Shown here piece by piece: positions 32,214 through 40,538 of a stretch of DNA of 64,000 nt (positions are counted from its first letter, which is position 1; every line of letters begins with the position of its first letter). Under the pieces are notes generated by a model. The model made no database searches and was not told the DNA's origin. It saw only the letters and a list, made by a program, of their open reading frames with translations. This DNA comes from Clostridium beijerinckii (GTDB lineage: Bacteria; Bacillota; Clostridia; Clostridiales; Clostridiaceae), in the NCBI GenBank assembly GCA_003129525.1, contig CP029329.1, positions 1,779,501 through 1,843,500 of the forward strand, written 5' to 3'. The translations under genes were made by a program, and so were the position numbers.

Positions 32214-34280
32214 TTGGAATTTGGTAATAAAAGGCTAAATGTAAAAGACAATTTAGACGTAATAGTGGCATTGGGCGTTATAGTAATAGTACTTATGATT
32301 ATAATACCTTTACCTAAAGAACTAATAGATTTACTGTTAGCCTTAAATATAACACTTTCTATAGTTATAATTTTGATTACAATGTTTACAACCAGTGTAT
32401 TACAACTTTCGGTCTTCCCTACATTGTTGCTGGTTACAACATTATTTAGACTAGCACTTAATATATCCTCTACAAGATTAATACTTACTGAGGCAGATGC
32501 AGGAACCATTATTACAGCCTTTGGTAATTTCGTTATACGTGGAAATTATGTAGTTGGTATAGTTATATTTTTAATTATAGTAGTAATACAATTTATGGTT
32601 ATTACAAATGGTGCTGGAAGAGTTGCAGAAGTATCAGCTAGATTTACACTTGATGCTATGCCAGGTAAACAAATGAGTATTGATGCAGATTTAAATTCAG
32701 GAATGATTGATGAAGCTCAAGCTAAAAAAAGAAGACAAGACCTTCAATCAGAAGCGGATTTTTATGGATCTATGGATGGTGCATCTAAATTTGTTAAGGG
32801 TGATGCTATAGCAGGTATTATTATTACAGTTATAAATGTAATAGCTGGTATTATAATAGGTGTACTTCAAAAAGATATGACTGCAGCTACTGCAGCTCAA
32901 ACTTATGTTATATTAACTGTTGGTGATGGTCTTGTAAGCCAAGTTCCAGCATTACTTATATCAACAGCATCAGGTATTTTAGTTACACGTTCAGGAAGTG
33001 CAGATAATTTTGGAGATACATTATCTAAACAATTAACAGCTTTTCCTGTTGCTACAGGAATTTCAAGTTTTTTAATGTTATTTTTAGGACTTGTACCGGG
33101 TATGCCTAAATTACCATTTTTTACAGCTTCTCTAGCTACTGGGGGATTAACTTATTTACTTTATAAAGAGGCAGCAGTTAAAGAAGCGAGGGAAATTGTA
33201 TCGGAAGAAGAGGAAATTATTCAATCTGAACGTAAAGAACCAGAAAATGTTATGAATTTAATTTCTGTAGAATCAATGGAAGTTGAAATAGGATATGGTC
33301 TTATACCACTTGCAGATGAAGCATCAGGAGGAGATTTACTCCAAAGAATTGCATCAGTTCGAAGGCAGTGTGCTATAGAAATGGGAATTGTTGTTCAGCC
33401 TATAAGAATTAGAGATAACCTTCAACTTAAGACTAATGAATATATAATAAAAATAAGAGGTACAATGGTTGTTTCTTCAGAGTTAATGCCAAGTATGCTA
33501 CTTTGCATGGATCCAACTGGAGAAAATTCAGATATACCAGGTATAAAGACAATTGAACCAACATTTGGGCTTCCAGCAGTTTGGATAAATAAGGACCAAA
33601 GAGAAGAAGCGGAAATTAAAGGTTTAACAGTAGTTGATCCAACAACTGTTATGGTAACTCATTTAACTGAAACTATAAAAAGTCATTCTTATGAATTGCT
33701 TGGAAGACAAGAAGTTAAGCTTATTGTTGAAAATGCAAAAGAAAAATATAGTGCAGTTGTTGAAGAGCTTATACCGGATTTGTTATCCATTGGTGAACTT
33801 CAAAAGGTATTACAAAATTTACTTAAAGAAAAGGTTCCAATTAAAGATATTGTTACTATAATGGAATCTTTAGCTGATAATTCTAGAAATACTAGAGATT
33901 TAGAGGTTTTAACTGAATATGTTAGATTCTCCTTAGCTAGAACTATTTGTAATCAGGTAGTTGATGAAAATAAGAGAATCACATTAGTAACTTTAGATCC
34001 TAATATAGAAGACATAATAGCGAATAATACCCAAAAATCTGTTCAAGGTTCTTTTCCAACAGTAGATCCAGATACAACTACTAAAATACTTACAGGTATA
34101 AAAAATACTGTAGAATCAGTTTATTTTTACAATAATCAACCAATTATATTAGTTTCTCCAAATATAAGATGTGTATTTAGAAAATTAATAGAAATGGTAT
34201 TTCCTCATATTATGGTAATTTCTTTAAATGAAGTACCAAATGATGTTCAAATTAATAGTGAAGGAGTCGTAAGAATATAG
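32214..34280 (+). CDS. flhA: Flagellar export apparatus protein FlhA
   Basis: Encodes 688 residues from TTG with AGGAGG 10-15 nt upstream. FlhA forms the nonameric ring of the export gate. The N-terminal half has eight membrane helices and the FHIPEP motif RFTLDAMPGKQMSIDADLNS and QAKKRRQDLQSEADFYGSMD. The C-terminal cytoplasmic domain (from about residue 330) binds chaperone-substrate complexes. A 219-nt gap without gene separates it from fliR-flhB. Confidence 0.95.
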   Translation: MEFGNKRLNVKDNLDVIVALGVIVIVLMIIIPLPKELIDLLLALNITLSIVIILITMFTTSVLQLSVFPTLLLVTTLFRLALNISSTRLILTEADAGTIITAFGNFVIRGNYVVGIVIFLIIVVIQFMVITNGAGRVAEVSARFTLDAMPGKQMSIDADLNSGMIDEAQAKKRRQDLQSEADFYGSMDGASKFVKGDAIAGIIITVINVIAGIIIGVLQKDMTAATAAQTYVILTVGDGLVSQVPALLISTASGILVTRSGSADNFGDTLSKQLTAFPVATGISSFLMLFLGLVPGMPKLPFFTASLATGGLTYLLYKEAAVKEAREIVSEEEEIIQSERKEPENVMNLISVESMEVEIGYGLIPLADEASGGDLLQRIASVRRQCAIEMGIVVQPIRIRDNLQLKTNEYIIKIRGTMVVSSELMPSMLLCMDPTGENSDIPGIKTIEPTFGLPAVWINKDQREEAEIKGLTVVDPTTVMVTHLTETIKSHSYELLGRQEVKLIVENAKEKYSAVVEELIPDLLSIGELQKVLQNLLKEKVPIKDIVTIMESLADNSRNTRDLEVLTEYVRFSLARTICNQVVDENKRITLVTLDPNIEDIIANNTQKSVQGSFPTVDPDTTTKILTGIKNTVESVYFYNNQPIILVSPNIRCVFRKLIEMVFPHIMVISLNEVPNDVQINSEGVVRI

Positions 34281-35567
34281 ATGATTATAAAAAAATATCT
34301 TGTAAAAAACATGAACGAAGGTTTGACTCGCATTAGATATGAACTAGGAAAAGATGCTATTATAATAAGCCAAAGAAAAGTTAGAAAGTCAGGTATAAAA
34401 GGATTATTTTCAAAAAAAGTAATTGAGGTTACAGCAGCAGTTGAAAATTCATCTAATCAAGAAAAAAATAATTTTAATCAAGATAGAAATAATTTCAATC
34501 AAGATAAAAATTATTTTGACAGAGATGAAGAATTCAAGAATTCTTTGCAAAGTATTAAAAAAATGATGCAAGATGAGATGTCAGTTGCAAGAGAACCATT
34601 AAAATTGAAAGAAATTGAAAAGTCTGAATCATTAAATAGTAAAATATTTGAACATAATTCAAATATAGAAAAAGAGATTTCTAAAGTTAATATAGAAGAA
34701 GAACATAAAAAGATAGAAGATACCAATATAGAAGCTATACATAAAGAAGTTAGTGAATTAAAGAATTTATTTAACAAAGTAATAGATGGTACACCATACA
34801 AAGAAAAATCAACTGATTATTTAAAAGAGAAATTAAAGAATTTAGAGATTGACGAAGAATTTCAAGATGAAATTGTGAAAGTAGTAAAGGAAAATTGCAA
34901 TGAAATTAATGATGAAACAGAAGCCTTAAGGGATGTTTTTGAAAAAGACATATTGGTATCTAGACAAGGTTTAAGTGGACGTGTTGTATTAGTAGGCCCA
35001 ACTGGAGTTGGAAAAACTACTACCATAGCAAAACTTGCAGGAAGACTTGCTCTTGTTGAGAAAAAGAAAGTTGGATTAATAACAGTAGATACATATAGAA
35101 TTGGAGCTGTAGAACAACTTAAAACTTATGCTGAAATAATGAATATTCCTTTTGAAGTTGTTATTACTATGAAAGAAATGGAAGAGGCTATTGAAAAGAT
35201 GAAAGACTGTGAGATTGTACTTATAGATACTACAGGAAGAAGTAGTAAGAATGCAATGCAAATTTCAGAGCTTAGAGCTTTTGTTCAAAAGGCGAATCCC
35301 AATCATGTAAACATGGTAATAAGTGCTACTACGAAAAATAGTGATATAAAGAGTATATTAAAAGGTTATGCAGAACTTGAATATGATAATATTATTATTA
35401 CAAAGCTCGATGAAACTACTGTATATGGATCTTTATATAATATATCAAAGATTTCTAATAGGCCAGTTAATTTTATAACTATAGGGCAAAATGTACCGGA
35501 TGATATAAAGGTGCCTACAAAAGAAGAAATTGCAAGTTTCATCCTAGGGGAGGAAATACTATGCTAG
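34281..35567 (+). CDS. flhF: Flagellar SRP-like GTPase FlhF
   Basis: Encodes 428 residues. FlhF sets the position and number of flagella. N-terminal B domain (MIIKKYLVKNMNEGLTRIRY) is followed by a low-complexity Asn/Gln/Lys stretch with a repeated NNFNQD unit (about residues 57-75), then the NG domain: G1 VGPTGVGKTTTIAKL, VDTYRIGAVEQLKTYAEIMN, G3 LIDTTGRSSKN and TKLDET. Start ATG 34281 directly follows the flhA stop. Confidence 0.94.
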   Translation: MIIKKYLVKNMNEGLTRIRYELGKDAIIISQRKVRKSGIKGLFSKKVIEVTAAVENSSNQEKNNFNQDRNNFNQDKNYFDRDEEFKNSLQSIKKMMQDEMSVAREPLKLKEIEKSESLNSKIFEHNSNIEKEISKVNIEEEHKKIEDTNIEAIHKEVSELKNLFNKVIDGTPYKEKSTDYLKEKLKNLEIDEEFQDEIVKVVKENCNEINDETEALRDVFEKDILVSRQGLSGRVVLVGPTGVGKTTTIAKLAGRLALVEKKKVGLITVDTYRIGAVEQLKTYAEIMNIPFEVVITMKEMEEAIEKMKDCEIVLIDTTGRSSKNAMQISELRAFVQKANPNHVNMVISATTKNSDIKSILKGYAELEYDNIIITKLDETTVYGSLYNISKISNRPVNFITIGQNVPDDIKVPTKEEIASFILGEEILC

Positions 35568-36421
35568 ATCAGGCTGAAGCATTACGAAAATTGATAAATA
35601 ATGAAGAGCAGGATAATAAAAAGACATCTACTAAAATCATAACAGTAACATCGGGAAAAGGTGGAGTTGGAAAAAGCAATTTTGTTGTTAACTTAGCTAT
35701 AGTTCTTCAAAATAAAGGTAAAAGAGTTTTGATTTTTGATGCAGATTTGGGCATGGGAAATGATGATGTCTTAATGGGTCTTTATCCTAAACATAATATA
35801 TTCGACATTGTATTTACTGATTTAGGCATAAAAGATATAATTATAGAAGGAACCAATGGCGTAAGCTTGATTCCAGCTGGATCTGCATTAAGTAAGGCTC
35901 AAGACTTAGAAGAAAACGATAAAAAAATATTTTTGGAAAAACTTGATACATTAGATGAGTATGACTACATATTAATGGATACAGGTGCAGGCGTTAATAA
36001 AGACGTTTTATCTTTTATAGCCGCATCAGAAGAGTTGATTGTTATAACTACTCCAGAACCGACGTCTCTTACAGATGGCTATAGTTTAATAAAGGCTATA
36101 GATCATTACAAACTTAAAACTAATGCAAAAATAATTGTAAATAAAGCGTTTACTAAAGAAGAAGGAGATGAAACTTATAGTAGATTCAATAGGGCAGTTA
36201 GTAAGTTTCTAAAGATTAATATTGAATATTTGGGATGTATACTAGACGATAAAAAATTAGTACAGAGTGTAAGACAACAAAAACCTTTTGTTGTGTTGTA
36301 TCCTAATTGTGATGCATCTAAAGATATAGAAAATATCGCTATGAAACTTATGGGTCAAGAAATAAATGCAGTAAATGGAGCAAAAGGATTATTTAAGAAA
36401 TTATTTAATAGATTTTCATAG
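35561..36421 (+). CDS. flhG: MinD/ParA-type ATPase FlhG
   Basis: Encodes 286 residues. FlhG (YlxH, FleN) antagonises FlhF and limits flagellar number. Deviant Walker A: ITVTSGKGGVGKSNFVVNLA (about residues 27-46). Also VLIFDADLGMGNDDVLMGL and LMDTGAGVNKDVLSF. The N-terminus MLDQAEALRKLI resembles the FlhF-activating DQAxxLR motif of the family. It overlaps flhF by 7 nt. Confidence 0.94.
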   Translation: MLDQAEALRKLINNEEQDNKKTSTKIITVTSGKGGVGKSNFVVNLAIVLQNKGKRVLIFDADLGMGNDDVLMGLYPKHNIFDIVFTDLGIKDIIIEGTNGVSLIPAGSALSKAQDLEENDKKIFLEKLDTLDEYDYILMDTGAGVNKDVLSFIAASEELIVITTPEPTSLTDGYSLIKAIDHYKLKTNAKIIVNKAFTKEEGDETYSRFNRAVSKFLKINIEYLGCILDDKKLVQSVRQQKPFVVLYPNCDASKDIENIAMKLMGQEINAVNGAKGLFKKLFNRFS

Positions 36422-36433
36422 GGGGATTTTATT

Positions 36434-37075
36434 GTGGATGGTTTTAACTTAAAAGTTAATGATAGAATAGAAGTTGTGGTAGATGAAAGAGCATATAAAT
36501 CTTTAATTATAGATGTGCAAGATGATTTTTTGAGAATAAATTTGCCAGTTATAGATGGCGAATATCTAATGGTGCATATAAATGAGAAGGTTGAAATAAA
36601 TTCTTATTTAGATGAAGGTAGATGTTTTAAATTTTATTCTAATATAATTTCTAGAGGAAAAGAAGGAAATATAATATATTATACAATATCAAAACCTTTT
36701 GATATAAAAAAAATACAACGAAGAAACTTTTTCAGAGTAGCGTTATTAAATACAATAAAATATAAAGTAATTACGAACATTAATAAAGAAGATATTGATA
36801 GTTTGCCTTATAAAGAAGCATTTATGGTAGATTTAAGTGGCGGTGGATTAAAACTTAAAACAAAAGATGATATAAAAAGAGATGATATACTTTTAATTAG
36901 GACGAAAATAAAAGAAACTGAAATGGAATTAAAGTGTGATATTGCTAGAATTGAAAATACAGAAGATAAAGAAAAACTTTGTGGATTAAGATTTTTAGAT
37001 ATTACACCAGTTCAAAGTGATTTTATAATTCAAGAACTTTTTCAAATAGCGAGAAAACAAAGAGCTAAATTATAA
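36434..37075 (+). CDS. PilZ domain c-di-GMP receptor, YcgR-like flagellar brake
   Basis: Encodes 213 residues from GTG with AGGGGGA upstream. YcgR proteins bind c-di-GMP and slow the flagellar motor. An N-terminal YcgR-like beta domain is followed by PilZ with the ligand motifs RRNFFR (in IQRRNFFRVALL) and DLSGGGLKLKTKDD. With the GEMM riboswitch at 16.6 kb, this gives two separate c-di-GMP inputs into one operon. Confidence 0.88.
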   Translation: MDGFNLKVNDRIEVVVDERAYKSLIIDVQDDFLRINLPVIDGEYLMVHINEKVEINSYLDEGRCFKFYSNIISRGKEGNIIYYTISKPFDIKKIQRRNFFRVALLNTIKYKVITNINKEDIDSLPYKEAFMVDLSGGGLKLKTKDDIKRDDILLIRTKIKETEMELKCDIARIENTEDKEKLCGLRFLDITPVQSDFIIQELFQIARKQRAKL

Positions 37076-37154
37076 AGTGGCTAGACATCAGATAAACAAA
37101 GGATTTATGGAATATGACCTATGAGATAGATGAAGGAATGGGTGGTAATATGAT

Positions 37155-37883
37155 ATGCATGTAGTAAATGATGTAGATGGAAAAGAGAAAATAATAAAAG
37201 AATATATTCCATTAGTAAAGTATATTGCCTCTAGAGTCATGTTTGGAAAAAACAAATATATGGAATATGAGGATTTGGTAAGCTATGGTTTGATTGGACT
37301 TATGGATGCAATAAATAAGTTTGACGATACAAAAGGAATGAAATTTTCTTCTTATGCATCTATAAGAATTAAGGGATCAATGATAGATGAGTTAAGAAAA
37401 AATAGACCAATATCTAAGGGTGCTATGGATAAATTAAATAAATATAATAAAGCTATTGATAATTTACAAATGCAGTTATTAAAAGAGCCTACAAATGTTG
37501 AAATAGCAAAATATATGGAGATTTCGCTAAATGAAGTAGCAGAAATTGAAAATTATATAAATTATATCTCAATGGTATCTTTAGAAAATGTTATTTTTTC
37601 AGAAGATGAAGATGTAAATCTCATTGGTATTATAGAAGATAAAACTAGTCCAAGTCCTGAAACTCATCTTCAAGATAAGGAACAATTAGAGATTTTAACA
37701 CAAGCAATAAGTTTGCTTAAAGAAAAGGATAGAATAATATTAAATCTTTATTATTACGAAGGTTTCACATTAAAGGAAATAGGTACAGTATTAAGTGTAT
37801 CTGAGTCTAGAGTTTGTCAATTACATAGTAGATCCATTAGTAATTTAAGAGAATGTATGAAAAAATTGCATTACATAAATTAA
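37155..37883 (+). CDS. sigD: Flagellar RNA polymerase sigma factor SigD (FliA, sigma-28)
   Basis: Encodes 242 residues. It directs transcription from late flagellar promoters such as those at 255 and 15266. Region 2: YEDLVSYGLIGLMDAINKFD and GMKFSSYASIRIKGSMIDEL. Region 3: AMDKLNKYNKAIDNLQMQL. Region 4: LKEKDRIILNLYYYEGFTLK and SESRVCQLHSRSISNLR. FlgM, its inhibitor, is encoded at 317. It is near the end of the early operon, as in Bacillus. Confidence 0.95.
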   Translation: MHVVNDVDGKEKIIKEYIPLVKYIASRVMFGKNKYMEYEDLVSYGLIGLMDAINKFDDTKGMKFSSYASIRIKGSMIDELRKNRPISKGAMDKLNKYNKAIDNLQMQLLKEPTNVEIAKYMEISLNEVAEIENYINYISMVSLENVIFSEDEDVNLIGIIEDKTSPSPETHLQDKEQLEILTQAISLLKEKDRIILNLYYYEGFTLKEIGTVLSVSESRVCQLHSRSISNLRECMKKLHYIN

Positions 37884-37932
37884 TGTACAGTAATTGTTAA
37901 TTGTCAATTGTCAATTGAAGTCGAGGTGTTTT
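37884..37932 (+). repeat. Partial family B repeat before the swrB-like gene
   Basis: TAATTGTTAATTGTCAATTGTCAATTG lies between the sigD stop and the next ribosome site. It resembles the 3' terminus of family B elements at 1131, 26600 and 23880 without the internal hairpins. Confidence 0.5.
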
Positions 37933-38523
37933 ATGCCATTAATATTATTGATAGTAGGATTGGTTTTGATAATTTATAATTATCGAGCTATTAAAAGAGA
38001 AAGTAAAGTAAAAAAAGAAGACAATATTTTAAATATATCTTTCCAAAGTGTATTACAGGATAGTAAAGAAGAATTGAATGATTATAAAATGGAAATTGGA
38101 ATTTTAAGAAAAGATATAGCTGAAAGCTTAACAGAATTGCAAGAAGAAATTATAGATATAAAAAATAATTTAAATAAGCTTAAGAATAATGAAGAAATAT
38201 ACGATAATAAACAAGATTTAGAAAATAAATATTCGATAAATGAAGATGAAATAGATACTAAAATGAATAATGATTATAGTAAAACAAATAAGATAAATAA
38301 AATAGATCAGATTATTGGGAATACAGGGGAAAATTTAGTTGTTGATTCAGACATAAATGAAGAAAAAACAACAGAAGTTATTTTTTCTGAAAAAGTGGAC
38401 AGTAATAAGACTCAAAGTATTAAAAAGCTTTTAAAAGAAGGATTAACAGAAGAACAAATATGTCATGAATTATCTGTGAGTAAGGGGGAAGTATTATTAG
38501 TAAAGGGTTTATTCAAAAAATAA
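37933..38523 (+). CDS. SwrB-like (DUF6115) membrane-anchored protein
   Basis: Encodes 196 residues; ATG 37933 has GAGGTG upstream, and the longer frame from 37894 starts inside repeat sequence. One N-terminal membrane helix (MPLILLIVGLVLIIYNYRAI), a coiled coil (about residues 45-95), a variable acidic linker, and a C-terminal helix-turn-helix-like segment, IKKLLKEGLTEEQICHELSV SKGEVLLV. SwrB, which activates flagellar export assembly in Bacillus, has this architecture and also follows sigD. Assignment rests on architecture and position. Confidence 0.7.
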   Translation: MPLILLIVGLVLIIYNYRAIKRESKVKKEDNILNISFQSVLQDSKEELNDYKMEIGILRKDIAESLTELQEEIIDIKNNLNKLKNNEEIYDNKQDLENKYSINEDEIDTKMNNDYSKTNKINKIDQIIGNTGENLVVDSDINEEKTTEVIFSEKVDSNKTQSIKKLLKEGLTEEQICHELSVSKGEVLLVKGLFKK

Positions 38524-38717
38524 AAGAAAGTATTATATTTCTCATAGATAAAAAAATTTTATTTGGAGTAGGGATAGGGTTAGTTTTAGGGGTTATATGT
38601 ATGTTTGGATATAAATATACAATTAATCTTTCAGACAGTCAAATAGAAGAAAAAGCTAGAGATTTAGGAATGATATATGAGAGTGAGCGTAAGTCAATTT
38701 TAAAAGGAGCGGATTAA
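38493..38717 (+). CDS. Small single-pass membrane protein between swrB-like and rod genes
   Basis: A frame overlapping the end of the previous gene encodes about 74 residues: ISKGFIQKIKESIIFLIDKK, a membrane helix ILFGVGIGLVLGVICMFGYK, then a short outer segment IEEKARDLGMIYESERKSIL. It has no ATG, GTG or TTG near its beginning. AAGGGGGAA lies just upstream of ATT 38493, so a rare ATT start or coupling to the upstream gene is possible. Coding potential and tight packing before the TTG at 38719 suggest it is real. Confidence 0.6.
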   Translation: MISKGFIQKIKESIIFLIDKKILFGVGIGLVLGVICMFGYKYTINLSDSQIEEKARDLGMIYESERKSILKGAD

Positions 38718-38718
38718 A

Positions 38719-39489
38719 TTGATAAGAGGATTTTATACTTCTGTTTCGGGACTAATAACATTACAAAATGAGCAAGAAGTAATTACTAATAATATTGCCA
38801 ATGTAAATAATAATGGTTATAAAAAACGTGAATTGACAAAACAAAGTTTTGAAGATGTTATGATATCTAATAGACAAAAACTTTTGGGAGATAAATATGT
38901 AAAAAATGATATTGGTAGTTTAAACTTAGGCGTAAAAGTTAATGATGTAGATACAGTTTTCACTCAAGGATCTTTTAAGTCTACAGATAGTAGCACAGAT
39001 TTTGCTATTGATGGAAGAGGCTTTTTTGTAGCTCAAAATGGAAATCAAGAAGTGTATACAAGAGATGGAAATTTTAAGGTTAATCAACAAGGATATTTAA
39101 TGACAAATGATGGATCTGAAGTGTTAGGAACAAATAATACTACTGGTGCTAGAGAACCAATATATATAGGAGATGCAAAGTTTTCTTTAGATGGAGAAAA
39201 TAATATTGATATCCAAGGCATCGGTGCAACACATAAATTAGTAACAGCTGATTTTGAAAATTATAAGACTTTACAACCTCTTGGAGATAACTATATAACA
39301 TTGGATAATCCTATTTACAATGCTAAAGTTAATGTAAGGCAAAATTTTCTTGAAACATCAAATGTTGATCCTTCGACAGAATTAGTAAAGCTTATGGAAG
39401 TAAAAAGACAATTTGAAACAAATCAAAAGTTTGTTAAGATGCAAGATGAAACTGTGCAAAAAGCTGCAACTGAATTAGGTCGTGTATAA
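38719..39489 (+). CDS. Flagellar rod/hook-basal body protein (FlgF/FlgG family)
   Basis: Encodes 256 residues from TTG with AAAGGAGC upstream. Axial N-terminus: MIRGFYTSVSGLITLQNEQE then VITNNIANVNNNGYKKRELT. Core: TDFAIDGRGFFVAQNGNQEV and YTRDGNFKVNQQGYLMTNDG. C-terminus: NFLETSNVDPSTELVKLMEV and QDETVQKAATELGRV. It could be FlgF (proximal rod) or an FlhO/FlhP-type rod protein; paralogues in this family cannot be separated by eye. Confidence 0.88.
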   Translation: MIRGFYTSVSGLITLQNEQEVITNNIANVNNNGYKKRELTKQSFEDVMISNRQKLLGDKYVKNDIGSLNLGVKVNDVDTVFTQGSFKSTDSSTDFAIDGRGFFVAQNGNQEVYTRDGNFKVNQQGYLMTNDGSEVLGTNNTTGAREPIYIGDAKFSLDGENNIDIQGIGATHKLVTADFENYKTLQPLGDNYITLDNPIYNAKVNVRQNFLETSNVDPSTELVKLMEVKRQFETNQKFVKMQDETVQKAATELGRV

Positions 39490-39506
39490 TGAGGAGGAAA
39501 TAAATT

Positions 39507-40274
39507 ATGTTTAATATTTTTGCTACTGCAAAAAGTGGTATGAACGCATTTCAAGAAAAACTGGATTATCTTTCAAATGACCTAGTTAATAGTGAAACAA
39601 CAGGATATAAAAGTACAGATGTAGGATTTAAAGATCTGTTGACAGAATCATTAGACAGAAATGGAACTCCACTTGTAAATAAAAAAGCTATAAGTGGTAC
39701 CGGAGTTAAGCTTGGTATAAACTATGCAACAAATAAGCAAGGAAATCTTTTGACAACAGGCGGAAAAACAGACTTGGCTATAGATGGAAAAGGATATTTT
39801 GCGCTTATGCAATCTGATGGGAATATAGTATACACCAGAAATGGTAATTTAAAGATTGATTCAAATGGAACTTTAGTAGATGCAAATGGAACAAAAGTAT
39901 ATGTTGAATATGAAAATGGAGCTTCAGAAGGAAATCCTGCTTTAGAAAATGATAATATATCCATAGATCAAGATGGTGGAATAACAATGAAGGTTGGAGA
40001 AGAGACAGCTAAGGTTGGAACTATTCCAATTTTTACAGCAATAGGCGATAAAGGATTTATACCTATAGGAAATAGCTATTTTACTCCAAGTTCAGATGCA
40101 CAAGTAACATTAAGTAATGATTATAATGTAGTACAAGGTGCTTTAGAAGCATCAAATGTAGATACTGGTGAGGTATTCTCTGATCTAATATTAACTCAAA
40201 GAGCTTTTCAACTTAGTTCAAAAGCAATAACAACAGCAGACGACCTCTGGAGCATGATAAATAACATGAGGTAA
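39507..40274 (+). CDS. flgG: Flagellar distal rod protein FlgG (FlgF/FlgG family)
   Basis: Encodes 255 residues with AGGAGG upstream. N-terminus: ATAKSGMNAFQEKLDYLSND and LVNSETTGYKSTDVGFKDLL. Core: TDLAIDGKGYFALMQSDGNI, VYTRNGNLKIDSNGTLVDAN. C-terminus: VVQGALEASNVDTGEVFSDL and QRAFQLSSKAITTADDLWSM, closest to FlgG. It is the last gene of the early operon. The genes fliM, fliN/fliY, motA and motB are not present in the window. Confidence 0.85.
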   Translation: MFNIFATAKSGMNAFQEKLDYLSNDLVNSETTGYKSTDVGFKDLLTESLDRNGTPLVNKKAISGTGVKLGINYATNKQGNLLTTGGKTDLAIDGKGYFALMQSDGNIVYTRNGNLKIDSNGTLVDANGTKVYVEYENGASEGNPALENDNISIDQDGGITMKVGEETAKVGTIPIFTAIGDKGFIPIGNSYFTPSSDAQVTLSNDYNVVQGALEASNVDTGEVFSDLILTQRAFQLSSKAITTADDLWSMINNMR

Positions 40275-40538
40275 TGAAAACTGCACAAAAGCAAGTACAT
40301 TATTTCTAGTTTTGAATATATATTAAAAGTTTAATCAACAATTTTATTATTCATAGATAAGATAAAATGTATAATGAAGACATGAAAGTGTTAGAACGAG
40401 TATATATAACATAAATATTATCTTTACTTTATTTCAGTTTATAAGTAAAATAAACATGTATTAAGTATGGAAATTAGGCAGATTTGACTTGTTATTTTTT
40501 CATATTGCCTAAAATGAAAATTCGTAGGAGGAATTATT

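Noticed and set aside
34511..34801. 96-codon minus-strand open frame in flhF
   Set aside because: Shadow of the low-complexity Lys/Glu/Asn linker of FlhF; no start signals.
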